From positions 48,218,580-48,282,579 of the forward strand of contig CM045729.1 of assembly GCA_024760905.1 (NCBI GenBank): 64,000 nucleotides of DNA, in the 5' to 3' direction. Of the stretch, positions 47,596 through 59,600 are shown one piece after another. The position numbers were made by a program, and so were the translations under genes. The first letter of the stretch is position 1; each line of letters begins with the position of its first letter. Under the pieces are notes generated by a model, which did no database searches, had not been told where the DNA came from, and saw only the letters and a list, made by a program, of their open reading frames with translations. This DNA is from Plotosus lineatus. Lineage: Eukaryota; Chordata; Actinopteri; Siluriformes; Plotosidae.

Positions 47596-50500
47596 TTTTC
47601 TCTCTGCATTTGGGATTTACTAGTTTGTATTAAACAACATACAGTACTGTGAAGAAGAATTACCCCATTTTATGACGTTCAAAAAACAAAGTTTCTACTG
47701 AAGGTACTATATAATGCTGATCAGTGCATTTTGAATTTGTGTTTTTTTTTTTTTTTTTAATATGATGAATGACTCTGTCCAGTAAACTGTGCCGTAGACA
47801 TATGGCATCTCATTGTGGTCCTTTCCATAAGCGCTCGTTCATGATTATTATGCTATATAAAAAGTCTGTTAAAAAAAGTAAAAAGTTCGGGAAGAGAAGC
47901 AGAACAATACATTTCTGAACTCGCACCAAAACTTTTAAAGAAGAAACAAATCTACTCCAGTATTATAATAAACTGGATAAGAGTGAAACTCTGTAAATCT
48001 GATCAGATCCGCTGTGCTGTGCTTGAGAGGAACCAGGAGTTTAAACACGGGACATAATGATATTGATAATGTACTGATGATTATGGAGAGAGAGATTGTG
48101 TCTCGTATAGGTTACTTATACAAGGTTTAAACATGCGTTCCCCTCTAAAGCCCTGTAACGACTTACAAACAAATTCATCTAACCGGCCAGAACCTAACTC
48201 GTTTGTAAGCTGGTGAGCGTCTGTACATCCTTATTTAAACTCATTCAACTTATGTATGTGTTAATATCTTTGTCTATCTCCAATTTTGTCTTTGTTCCTG
48301 TTAAAAATTCTTCAATGTTGTTGTTTCTTGAGTGGTTGTTTACTGCAAGTGATATTGTTTGCTCGTGCGAAAAACCGCTACACCATAGCGTGACAATGAG
48401 AGTGCCACTGCCAACTATCAGAGTGGAGGTGCAATTACACTTAATTCTCATACATTATTCCAGAAAAGCATGTTCCCCACGTGCTCCCCCGGCATCACAC
48501 CGCACCCCCTGGCATCATACTATTGTGCCCCATTATTTGAGAAGCACTGCTGTAGTGTGAGGCTACCAGGAGTTCAACTCCTGGATGGGACACTGGTCCA
48601 TAGGTTGCCTTCCCAGTATATTTTTACTGGTACCCATTAATACTGCTGGGTGAACAGCAGCACACTTGTGGTTAAGACCTTGCCCAGGGATCTTGGCACA
48701 GTGGGGGTCTAACTGGGATTCGAACACACAACTTCCCGATCATGAGCGCAACACCCTAACCACTATGCTACCGACCCCACTGCAATTTGTATGTCAGTGC
48801 TAAAACCCGTCTAAACCCCCATCCCACCATCCCACCCTACATGGAAACGCTCAGTGGTGAGTGTAGAAATCAAAGATGTCGCACAGACCTGAACTTAGAG
48901 TGAAGCCACTGTTATATTTGTGTATTAATCAACATTAGATTTATGGAAGGCTAATAAAATATTTTGGTTATAGGCTTGCTTACATTATTTTCTATATATG
49001 GTATTTATTGCTGACAGTTTACTTTACTGTCACATGTTTATTAAGGGGAAACCCAGAATTCCTGTGTACCTTGCACCATCACACAGGTTGTTGTGTGCAT
49101 TTGATGCTTTTAGGTACCAGATATGACTGGCATTCACTGCGTGGAAACACCACTAGTCTTAAAGGGCTCGTGGGTGGGATTAAATTGGATTTACAAAAAA
49201 AAAAAAAAAAAAAAAAGGGACTGTAGTATCCATGAGAATGTTTTTATTATGTGTACCTGTAGGACGAACATTGAATTTCTGTTTGTTCAGCATGAGCACT
49301 TTATATCTTTATAGGGAGCAGGTTTGCATGAATCTTGGACGTTTGGGCCACGGACGCTTTGTACATTAAACAGTAATAGTAATTATTATTGCGTGTCCCC
49401 AGACCAAACCTAAGATGGCCTCATAACACAAATATCCCTTGGTGGTAGCCCATGCCCAAACGTTCATGCTCAGGTCTGCATAGTCCAATAAACTGAAGGC
49501 ACTGGAAACCATATTGGTGGTCCATACTTACTGCAGGCGAACAATGATAAACAATGAAATCAAAGTTTACATTTTTCACATGAAGCAATTCTGGACTTTC
49601 AATCTTATGTTAAACCTTTGGTCATATGAAAATTGCTCTATTTGTGAAGTAATCTCTTATTTTGTCCTCTTTGTAAAATTTAATTCACAACCTGATTAAG
49701 TAATATTTTCAGCATTCTGTTCATGCTATACCCTCCACCAAACAAGTGTAAGAGGGCAAAGATACACTTTGTGTAGTCCATCTTCGAATCGTTGTAGTTT
49801 CATTAAACCTGTGTGGCAACCTCATCACATAATTACCTCATTTCATTCATTTTCTGTAACCGCTTAATCCTAATTAGGGTCGCAGGGAGGCTTGCGCACA
49901 TCCCCGCTGACTCTGGGCGAGGGCAGAGTACACCCTGGACAGCTCGCCAGGCCATCGCAGGGCGGAAACATGCAGACAGCTTTGCAGCTGCTCTAGTCAA
50001 AAGTCAGCAATGGTTCCTTTACATGAACCTCACACCATAGACAGTGAGAGACATGGTAACCCAGTTAGCTGCAATGGGGGGGGCAGTGACAGCCTGTAGT
50101 GAGTGGGGCTTGAACCCCCAACCTTAGGAGCAGTGATCCAGCACCTATACTACTAGGCCACAACTGTCCGTACATGATTACCTATTACTGTGTAGAAAGA
50201 AATCAGTTGTATACTCTACTGCAACTGTCTTGTGCAGTTATGAGCTTATCTTGACAGCTATGCCTTGACCTCATGGCGTTGTCAAACAAGGTCAAGAAAT
50301 ATATGGTAGACATAGATGATGGGTTATGGTAGACATAGATGATTGATTGACTGCAGCCAATGTTTGCTGATGCTGGCTAATATTTGAGAACCCAATTATT
50401 AAAAAGGGGGAATCACACTTTATTAGCACAAAATTCCAAGGACATGTAAATATAAATACTGTATTTGGAAGTGTGATGTGGGCACCTGACCGACACTATT

Positions 50501-51607
50501 GTGTACTCTTTTAACAGGAGCAGTCAGAATGAGACATTAAGTTGTTTGCAATTGAATGACTCTGAACTAGTGTACATTAAAGTAATGAAATTGTATTTTT
50601 AAAAACTTATCTATGTTTGTGATTCATACTGTATTTGGCTCTTTTCACCCATTGTTCAGGTGCATCTACTGTCTCGATACACAATTACTCTGTGTGGCTA
50701 AGCAACATACAGTATATCAGTCCCTGACCTCACTGACCATCAGTGGAACAGTACTTCCACTGACCAGATTGTTTTTGTATGATACAGTGGTATCAACATG
50801 GTAGTGGCATGTTATCTCATTCCGATGATGATGATGATGATGCTATTTTGTTAAACTACAGTTCTAACCGGATAGCATCTTTCGGATGGCATGTTTCTGT
50901 ACTTTTTTTTTTTGAAAACTTATATCTCCCTTCTGTGTCTTTCTTGACTACATCACTTACAGGTTATCACTCATGCTGCTTACACGATGTTTCATCCTTT
51001 TTTCCTGGAAGTGTTGTGTAGGACTCTTATCATCCTGTGCATGGCTCACGCCATTTTCCTGTCCTTTATTGCAGTGTGTGATGGACAATGGCTGCTGACT
51101 GAACAGAAAATGTTTGGCCTATGGTTTGTTTGTGATGTGAACATGGAGAAGTCCAGTGCACCCACTACCTGCAGCAGACATGTTGGTGAGGAAATGGGCC
51201 AGCTCCTGGAAAATGGACTGAGGCTATGTCGCTGTGCAGTCTCTCTGGCTGTGGTGAGTGCCATGTTTGGCCTGGAGCTGTTGGTCCTATCACAGGTGAG
51301 CAAGGGACAAACTTCTTGGACTTCTTGGCAGCGGTGGAAACTTGGAGTCTGGCTTGTATTGCTGGCTGCAGGACTGGCTGCTGTTGGGGTCATGACCTTT
51401 CTGCTCCTATTATGTGATTATTCTACACTTCTGGGACTCACGCTCACCTTCTGGTGCCAGTTCATTGCAACCGTCCTCTTTTTCCTCAATGGCATGGCAG
51501 CACGGCACATCCAGAACATGGAATATTATCTGCCCTCTATTGCAAATGTGGGAAGATTTGCAATATCTAGGATATATCTATTTGCAATATCTATTTGCAA
51601 ATATTAG
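47447..51607 (+). CDS. tmem37: TMEM37 (voltage-dependent calcium channel gamma-like subunit), two exons, 221 aa
   Basis: Exon 1, 47447-47467, encodes MTAIGIK and ends at a GTATGTG donor. Exon 2, 50963-51607, follows an acceptor at TTACAG and continues in phase 0 with VITHAAYTMFHPFFLEVLCR. The start agrees with human TMEM37 (MTAVGVQ, from memory). The family is a four-transmembrane claudin/PMP22-like protein (PR1) proposed to modulate calcium channels. The first extracellular loop shows the GLW...C signature in CDGQWLLTEQKMFGLWFVCD. Further segments are LAVVSAMFGLELLVLSQ, LVLLAAGLAAVGVMTFLLLL and TLTFWCQFIATVLFFLNGMA. Compared with the ~190-aa human protein the C-terminus is about 20-30 residues longer, because the frame runs through a short duplicated TTTGCAATATCTA sequence. 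A poly(A) signal AATAAA is at 51717-51722. Confidence 0.9.
47468..47594. repeat. (GT)n(TA)n compound microsatellite at the tmem37 exon 1 donor
   Basis: The splice donor GTATGTGTGTG leads straight into about 20 GT units and then about 37 TA units. The repeat therefore begins within the donor site of exon 1. Confidence 0.9.
47600..48340. other. tmem37 intron, no recognisable feature
   Basis: AT-rich. 48135-48225 faintly resembles a Tigger terminal region (GTAACGACTTAC) but no partner end was found. Confidence 0.4.
48350..48553 (-). mobile_element. hAT element fragment, tmem37 intron
   Basis: The right end GCCCCATTATTTGAGAAGCACTG is the complement of the hAT terminus CAGTGCTTCTCAAATAGTGG seen at 58758. 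The interior (GAGTGCCACTGCCAACTATC) also matches that element inverted. The other terminus is missing. Confidence 0.7.
48555..48785 (-). mobile_element. SINE-D, tRNA-derived
   Basis: The minus strand starts GGGGTCGGTAGCATAGTGGT (A-box region), then GTGTGTTCGAATCCCAG (B box). The body continues through GATCCCTGGGCAAGGTC. Only one copy is in the window. Confidence 0.6.
48790..49835. other. tmem37 intron, no recognisable feature
   Basis: A poly(A) tract at 49195-49216 is the only simple feature. Confidence 0.5.
49841..50169 (-). mobile_element. SINE-A, tail-2 subfamily, full length
   Basis: The minus strand has head GTGGCCTAGTAGTATAGGTG, B box GGTTGGGGGTTCAAGCCCC and body CAGCTAACTGGGTTACCATG (a short deletion). 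The tail starts GTGTACTCTGCCCTCGCCCA and ends AAGCGGTTACAGAAAATGAA. It is one of the cleanest tail-2 copies. Confidence 0.8.
50172..50960. other. tmem37 intron end, no recognisable feature
   Basis: A direct duplication of ATATGGTAGACATAGATGAT-like sequence is near 50300-50340 and a short (GAT)n at 50824-50842. A T-rich tract precedes the exon 2 acceptor. Confidence 0.45.
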
Positions 51608-51716
51608 GCATTTGTGATTCTAGACCTACCCCTGCTGGGTTGTGCAAAAAATTCACAAAAAAAGCTCTCAGTTGATATTATAAAGAAGAATCTATCGAAA
51701 TGAAAGCACTAAATAG

Positions 51717-51722
51717 AATAAA
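51717..51722 (+). terminator. Poly(A) signal of tmem37
   Basis: AATAAA 110 nt after the tmem37 stop codon. Confidence 0.6.
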
Positions 51723-51896
51723 CTGTATTTTGTAAGAATGAGTTATAGCTATTAATAATACTTTATTCACTTCATCTGCATCTTTCTGAAGCCTTATTAG
51801 TAATGACTTTTCATAAATTCAAAATGTTATATCATATTTATACAATAGAATATGTTATATATAATACACTTAGAACAATTTACAAAATCCAACAAG

Positions 51897-51897
<1 letters not shown>

Positions 51898-51976
<79 letters not shown>

Positions 51977-51985
51977 TATATATTA
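51898..51985. repeat. (TA)n microsatellite
   Basis: About 40 TA units with one interruption, between tmem37 and sctr. Confidence 0.95.
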
Positions 51986-51989
51986 AAAG

Positions 51990-52857
51990 GGTGGGATCTC
52001 TGAAAGTTTTAGGGAATGTGTGAATGACAGTTTGACTTCAGGTTAGTTATGAATAATCTGGATGTAATGACACAAATACGTCCATTATCCAAAATCTATC
52101 CTGTCACACTGTAAAATTAAGGTGATATTTCCAGTGACTTTATGAGATCCCTACATGGAACAGTTAAGTAAATATTTTCATGATTTCAAGAAATCCCTAG
52201 TTTACACAATTTAACTGTAATGAATATCAGCTATTGTACACAGCAACAGCAGCTGCAGGGGAAAAATCACCATATTTATTCTATATAGCAGGTGACAACA
52301 AATAATATGAAGCAAGATTGTGTGTCACTATCATCTCCTTTACATATGTCATACCATGCACATATAGGCACAACAGGCTAAATAGTTTTGAGTCTGTTGA
52401 ATAGAGAGGCTTGTTTTATAGCAGCTTTTAGAAAATTCTCTTTTGTGAATCTGAAATCAGAATCAGAATACTTCATTAATCCCAGAAGAAAATGTGTAAA
52501 ATTGTGTGAAATGAAACGTAATTAAAACTGTAATTAGCAGTGAGAGTGAAACATGATCCAAGGTAATTTAGATAATATATTGTATTTTCAGTATCCAGGT
52601 TTGTGAAACCAGTAAAACAAGTGTTTGAAATTTGCATTGTTAATGCAGGACACTGTCAATTTATAACATCAGCTAAAGCAAACATGATAATAAAAATAAA
52701 AAAAAAAAGTACAATTTCAGACACTATTCTGTTTGTAGCATTAATACAACTTTACTGAATTATATAAATATTGCAGTGTTTTAAGTACACTGGTGAAATG
52801 ATTGACTTACTGAATCGACAAGTGTTCTCTTAACTGGGACTGAAACCTGGCAAATTA

Positions 52858-52926
<69 letters not shown>

Positions 52927-53600
52927 AATATCTTCTTTCAGCTAAAGTGGAATTTACATCCAGTCCCTTAGACTATTAACACAATTAATGTTTATAGTTT
53001 AATTCGTCATATTTGTACTTGGTAAATGCTTCTGATTTTACAGTAGATTGTGTGTAAAATATTTTGTTGAGTATAATTGTGTTGTGATCTGGGTTTGTCA
53101 GGGTGTGTTATTAACCCTGGCTAAGAGTGACATCTGTGTGAGAGGTAGGCCGCTTTGGCTAAGGGAACCATGATGTACCCTGACGTCGCCATGAACGCTT
53201 TGCTTTAAACGCCAACGTCGCCAGTGCCGTGAAATTTCATGCTGAACCTGTCAGAGGTTAAAATGTATTGTGAGGGTATGAATAAGAAAAACAAATTCCA
53301 GCAGGGGATAAATAACATGAGGGACAAAAGCAGCAAAAGGTAGAAAAAAATCCTTTAAAACTTTGAGACAGCTGAAAAAATAGGTATGAGGGGGTATTTT
53401 TAAGTATTTATAGCAACTATTCAAGCTGCTTTTATAACTAATATTTGACTCCTGCAAACATTTTATGTAAAAAAATATATATATTCTGAGCTGGTTTCTC
53501 TAATTTACTCGTTTATTTTTTGTTAGGTAACAAGCAGCATTGTTTAAATTCAGCCTTGAGATAAAAATCCTTAATGAGCGAGTGAGCATGTGGCGGAGAC
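51990..53600. other. tmem37-sctr interval; expected site of the last sctr exon, which was not found
   Basis: Apart from (GT)n at 52861-52923 there is no repeat family I can name. The intracellular C-terminal exon of sctr should be here on the minus strand, but I see no stretch resembling a VQ.E...W.RW motif. Confidence 0.4.
52861..52923. repeat. (GT)n microsatellite
   Basis: About 31 GT units. Confidence 0.95.
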
Positions 53601-53606
53601 ACTCAC

Positions 53607-56128
53607 CTCTCCATTCAGGAAACAGTATAGAAGTGCTACTATGAAACCCTGCACAACAGAAAAGACATGCACAGTCACTGTGATATCTCAGGCCACAGTC
53701 TGGATTTTAGTCTTGTGTATGTTTGTATCTCTTCTGAAAAAAATCTGCACATGCGCATTAAAAGACAAATGGACAAAAATCTGCAAATCAGTTACGTTAT
53801 ATGTAAAACAACAACACGAGGGCATGCTTATAGAGGAAAATAAACAAGAATGAACTGAAAATTTGTGCTTTAATCATAATAAACTAAAATCTCAACCAAG
53901 AACAAAAAGCTGAGCTTGCAGAGGGCTCAGGGTCACGACTGGTCTGATGAATCTTTATTTCTTCTGAGGTGTATAGATGGTTAGGTCAAACATTGGTATC
54001 AATCTATGAATCTACCCTGTATTGGATTAACAGTCCAGATTGGTGGAGGTGGTGCAACGGAGTGCAGAAGGTGTTCTTACCCCAATTTGGACCCATTAAT
54101 CCCAAAATCATCTGTTGAGTGCTGCATCCTGTTTAAGTATTACTGCTGACTGTTTATTCTTTCATGACCAAAATTTACCTGCAGTATTTTCTGATGGCTA
54201 ATTCCAGCATAATAATGCGCCATGTTCATTGTTTTTCTGCAGTCTTCCCAATCATCAGATCTGAATCTAATATGTAGTGCACCATTGGGGTGTAGAAAGA
54301 AAGGAGTTTCACAGCATGAAATGCATCTAGTATATTTGCAGGAATTGTGTGATAAAATCATGTCGATATGGAGTAGAATTGCAAAGGAATATTTCAAATA
54401 TTTTTGAAGAATCCATGCCACAAAGTACCATGGGTGTTTGAGAGCAAAGGGAAACCTTACCCTATTAGTACAGTGCTCAGAAGGTGTAAGAGATAACAGG
54501 AATTTTCAAAAAAATCATCAAACGAGGATTGATGCTGTAGGTCGTGAATTTCTTTTTTTTTTTTTGTATACCTGAAATCCACTAAGCCTCTGATGAAATG
54601 CTATTTAATGCAAATACTAGGACCTGCCGTGGTCCGACGCGTGGGGAAGTGGGATTGGGACCGAAAGGTCACTGATTCGACTCCTGAGCTAACATAAAAA
54701 TGTGTGGCAGCGGCAGGGAAGTAAGTAGTACGTACGTACTGTACTTTCTCTTCCTCCACCTTCATGGATAAAGTGCCCTTGAGCAAGGCACCAAACCCCA
54801 AATGTGAGACAACCCACTGACTCAAGTGTGTATGTGTGCATGTGCTCACTTTGGATGGGTTAAATGCAGAGCCCAAATTTCCCTTTCAGGATATGCACAG
54901 TAAAACCTGCAAACTGGCACTTATTATATAAAACATTGCATTAAGGTAATTCTTGCACTGATATATGGCCGCCTGGAACTAAAATCACTGTGGTGTTGAA
55001 AGGAATAAAACTCTATGGGACATGTTGCTATGTGGGTAGTAATGCTGCTTTATATCGAGTCTCATTTCAGTTCCCCACTGCTGATTATTTTCCTATAACA
55101 GAACACAAAGTCATTTTTTTATGCCTTACATATCGACTGCAGTGTCATCACCTGTGTGGAGGCGAGGGCGAGCTCGATGGTGTTCCAGATCTGGAAGGTG
55201 AGGCTGCTGACTCCATCAGGGAGAAAAGTGAAGAGGGCATACTGCACCCCGAACAGTGACACCAGCAGCAGAGTGGACTTGGCTAGTTTCCTTCATAAAC
55301 ACAGCAGATGTACAACATCACAAAAATAGGTTAAACTAAAAATACAGCATTGTTCCATCTGCTCTGTGTCTCTTGTCTCTTTCCTGTTTGCCTGGAACAT
55401 GACATTTTAATGTGGTGCTCAGTGTTGGCTGTTGTGAGTTAAACTTACTTGTGCTGTTTAAACTCATTTCCAATCATGTCTGCAGCTCTCATCTTGCTCA
55501 CTATTGTTTGTATGATACTCAGGAAAAACAGGAGGTTCACCTTTATGTGTTATGGCGAATGAGAACAAGCACATTGTTAAACATCTAATTCAGAAAAGAA
55601 ATCAAAGTGCTATTTATAGGTGATGACGATAATCATCATCATTAACATTATCATAGTAATAATATAATGTGTAATTTCTGACACGATGGCATAGTGGTTA
55701 GCATTTCTGTGTGGACTTTGCGTGTCCTCCCTGTGCTTGTGTGGGTTTCATAAAGGTACTCCACTTTCATCCCACAGTAAAAAGACATGCACGTTAGGAT
55801 AATTGGCTGTCCCATATCTCCATCAAGATGTGAGTGTGAATGGTTATATTCAGGGTGTACCCTGTCTTTGCCCAGTGTCAACTGAGATAGGTGAAAGCCT
55901 CCCCAAGACTCTAGTAGGATTAAATGGTCTGACAAGTTAATGGAACCTTGAGAATGATGTGTAATTATTTTGATACTATGTAAAAGTTGAAGGATAGAAA
56001 ACGTGACTATGAAAAGGACAGAAGAAAGTCTGAAAGTATATGTCTGTATTTTGCTTACAGTAATAAAAAGGATTACAGGAACTCTCAAAATCCACCAGAT
56101 CCAGCTTCTGCTTCTTGTCTCCCAACAC

Positions 56129-56171
<43 letters not shown>

Positions 56172-56613
56172 AGAAAACTTTTTTTTTGTTTGTTTTGTTT
56201 CTATCAGACACTTTTTTAAAAAATGAAATGTAGTGATTGCGCATGAAGGATAATTGAGTTTGAAGTTCATGCATCTGCTTCTTGTTTATATCATATTCAA
56301 CAAAAAGTGAGAACATTTTTTCCCGCCTCTATCAGCAATCGCGTGTACTGCAGGGTGTATGGATCATGGAGTGTATTGAAATACTAGTTTGGTCAAAAAT
56401 GAAATTTACCAATTCTACATTTTTTAATTATTATTTTCATATGAGTTCACATGTATTAAATTATACAAAATATTTGCCATCTGAATTTTACTTCCTTAAT
56501 TTTGTACAGGGAATAGGAATCTAAAACTCCTAACATATCTTCCAGCCTCTTGTGAACCTCACAACTCAAATTAGGATTCTTTATTTTAGTAATATCATCT
56601 GCACATAGACATG

Positions 56614-56698
<85 letters not shown>

Positions 56699-59600
56699 AA
56701 AATACCATGAACAAAATTTAACTAAGTGTGCTCAACTAAAAGTATATTATCTTTTTGCCCATAAGCAGCATTTATTTTATCTAAAAAAGCAAAAGCATAC
56801 ACTTCTCAAAAATACAAGTTTCAAAATACTGTAAAACTCCTCATAGTTCATTGCAAACATCTGGTAACATGAACATAAAATCAATTTAGGTGTTATAAAC
56901 TGGAATAAAAGTTTCTCACAAATGTGACTTGGTCGAATGTCCAATCACTTACTATGACAGAAATAGTGTAAAATTCACTTTAAATGTAAATTACACAGGC
57001 TTTGTTCCCTCCAGGCTGTTAATAAATTAAGCCCGATATTTATTTTTAAAATGAATATAGAAAAAGAGGGTAGTGGGAAAATAAAATACATTTCAAACTT
57101 TGCATCAACCATTATCATGAAACCATCGACCATTACCATTCTGTGAGTATTTACTCTCCCCTCTGACAAGATCCAGTCCCCTTGTCTTCTCCCTCTTCTT
57201 GACTCAGTTTCTTTATCTTTTAAAAATGCTCTGCCACACACAAAAGAGGATCTCGGATCTTGGATCTCGTTTTCCGTCGTCCCTCTCCAGTCAGACATAA
57301 ATTCCACTCCACTACACATTTCTGACCACCACTTGGTTTCCTTTACTATCAACTTACCTATTCTATCTAACATTAGCTCTCAATTTTCTTCCCCCACTTG
57401 ACAAAACCTCCACACTGTATCTCCGCTTCCTGTTGCTTATTTTCCTAATCCAGTCTAATTTGCTTCCCTACCAATCAAATCTGCTACTGATGCTTTCCTC
57501 TCTTCGCTCTCTGCTTCTATGGATCTCCTCTGCCCTTTGTTGATGAAAGCCAAGAAGACTTCTTGTTCTGCTTCTTGGCTCTCAAAGGTACTTCAAGCAA
57601 TCGTGGACAATTCAGAGCAGCTGAGAGAAAGTGGAAGACATCTCAACTTGAATCAGATCTGGCTTTCTACCGTCCTCTCCTATCCACATTTTCATCTAAT
57701 GTGACTTCTGCTAAGACAGACTTCTACAAGAAAAAGTTGGACACTGCTACACAAGACCTAAACCAACGTCACATCTTTTCGTCATTACTCAATCCATCTT
57801 CTCCACCTGCCCCATCCTCGATGAGCACTGAAGACTTTGCTGACTTCATCTGATGGGAAGATGAAACAAATCTGTGAGAAATTTACACCCACCCCAACTC
57901 CTACACTACACAGCGTAGATTCCACCGCCCCTTCCCTTGCACAGTTTTCCAATCTCACAAATGAAGACATCCAGCAAGTCATTTCATCATGTAATCCTAC
58001 CACCTGTTCACTGGATCCAATTCTATCTTTCAAGACCTTATTTCATTTGCATCCACTCTCATCAATACTTCCATATCATCTGGAAAGGTACCAGCAACAT
58101 TCAAAATCGCCAGGGTTTTACCTATCTTAAAGGAAATCCTCCCTGGACCCATTGGACATCAGCAACTACAGGCCAATATCACTTCTTTCTTTACTTTTTA
58201 AAATTCCTGAACACTCTGTTTATAACCGAATGGCTTTCTATGAGAGAAAGAGAGAGAGATGAAATTTCCTTTTGGCTTTTTCCCTTTATCAGGGGTCGCC
58301 ACAGCGAATGATTCGCACATTTGATTTGGCATAAAGGGCTAAAGGGGCAGAAACACGCTGATGGCGTTGCAGCTACTCTTTACGAAACTCAACAATGGTT
58401 CTTTTACATGCCTCTCACCATGGACAGTGAGAGACATGGCCAGCCTTTGATAACCCAGTTAGCTGCACTGGAGGGGTGACAGTGACAACCTGGTGGAGAG
58501 TGAGACCTCTCAACTTTTGGATCAGCAATCCAGCACACTTTACCACCAGGCCACCACCGCTCAAGGCTCACCATTTAGTGTTATCAGAATAAAGCAAGTG
58601 AATCAAGAAAAAAGAGGACAAATGCCTTAACAAACAATGTTGCCATGCAGATTTCATTATTGTCCTTTTACACTCAATGTTCAGTTATTATTCGGCCCTT
58701 GGAACATTTAAATTTTTGTTGTGGCTCTCAGTGAAAATGAGTTGTCTCCCCCTATACCAGTGCTTCTCAAATAGTGGGGCGCGCCCCCTGGGGGGGCGCG
58801 ATGGGATGCTGAGGGGGGCGCGTGTGACCCAGGAGAACATGCTTTTTTTCCGCCATACTACAAGAAAGTGTAATTGCACATCCACTCCAGTAGTTGGCAG
58901 TGGCGCCCTCATTGCCCATTGTGCGCAGCAAGTACAGGTCCCAGCTGAACATTGAGCAGGAGCTGAGAGTTGCAGTGTCATGCTTCAAACCTCGCTTTGA
59001 GAAGCTGTGCGCTGCAAAACGTGCTCATTGTAGCCATTAATCTTGGCTTCCTCATTTTGAGAAAAAAAAATCAGCACAAATTGTTCTATTTGTTCTTGTT
59101 TTGTAGGTTAAAGTGTTTATATATTGTGCTCCTGAGTTAATGTTTCTGAAGTCAATTTGAATTAATTATTTATTGATTTTATTTTCAGCAGCAAATGGTG
59201 TGGTAAGTTTGTCAAAAATGTAACAAGGATATTATTATTTTTAAATTTAAGGCAAATTGATGCACTTTCTTTTACAGACTAATAAAAAATGTTAAAGTTA
59301 TTCTTGTAAGTTGAACTATATCTCTTTCTTTTTGTTTTATTTATGTTAACAAGGATACGATATAATGAAGAGATATACCTGTAACTATATTATAGAAAAA
59401 AGTTATAATTTATAGTTGCGGCGGAAAGTGGGTGGTGGGGGGCGCGAATTGTTTTCTTCTTGCTAGGGGGGGCGTAACAGAAAATAATTGAGAAGCACTG
59501 CCCTATACTAAATGCTGTGAATGTAAATGAAACCTAGCTTATCATCCTTCCACTGGGTGGCAGCAGCCTATTTTAAGTAAACAACTAGTTGTTCATCACT

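Noticed and set aside
53590..53853. Plus-strand 87-aa frame beside the TM7 exon
   Set aside because: Its first part is antisense to the 42-bp sctr exon and the rest has no recognisable feature.
54990..55259. Plus-strand 89-aa open frame
   Set aside because: It is the antisense of the sctr TM6 exon; the minus strand encodes a recognisable GPCR segment with splice sites.
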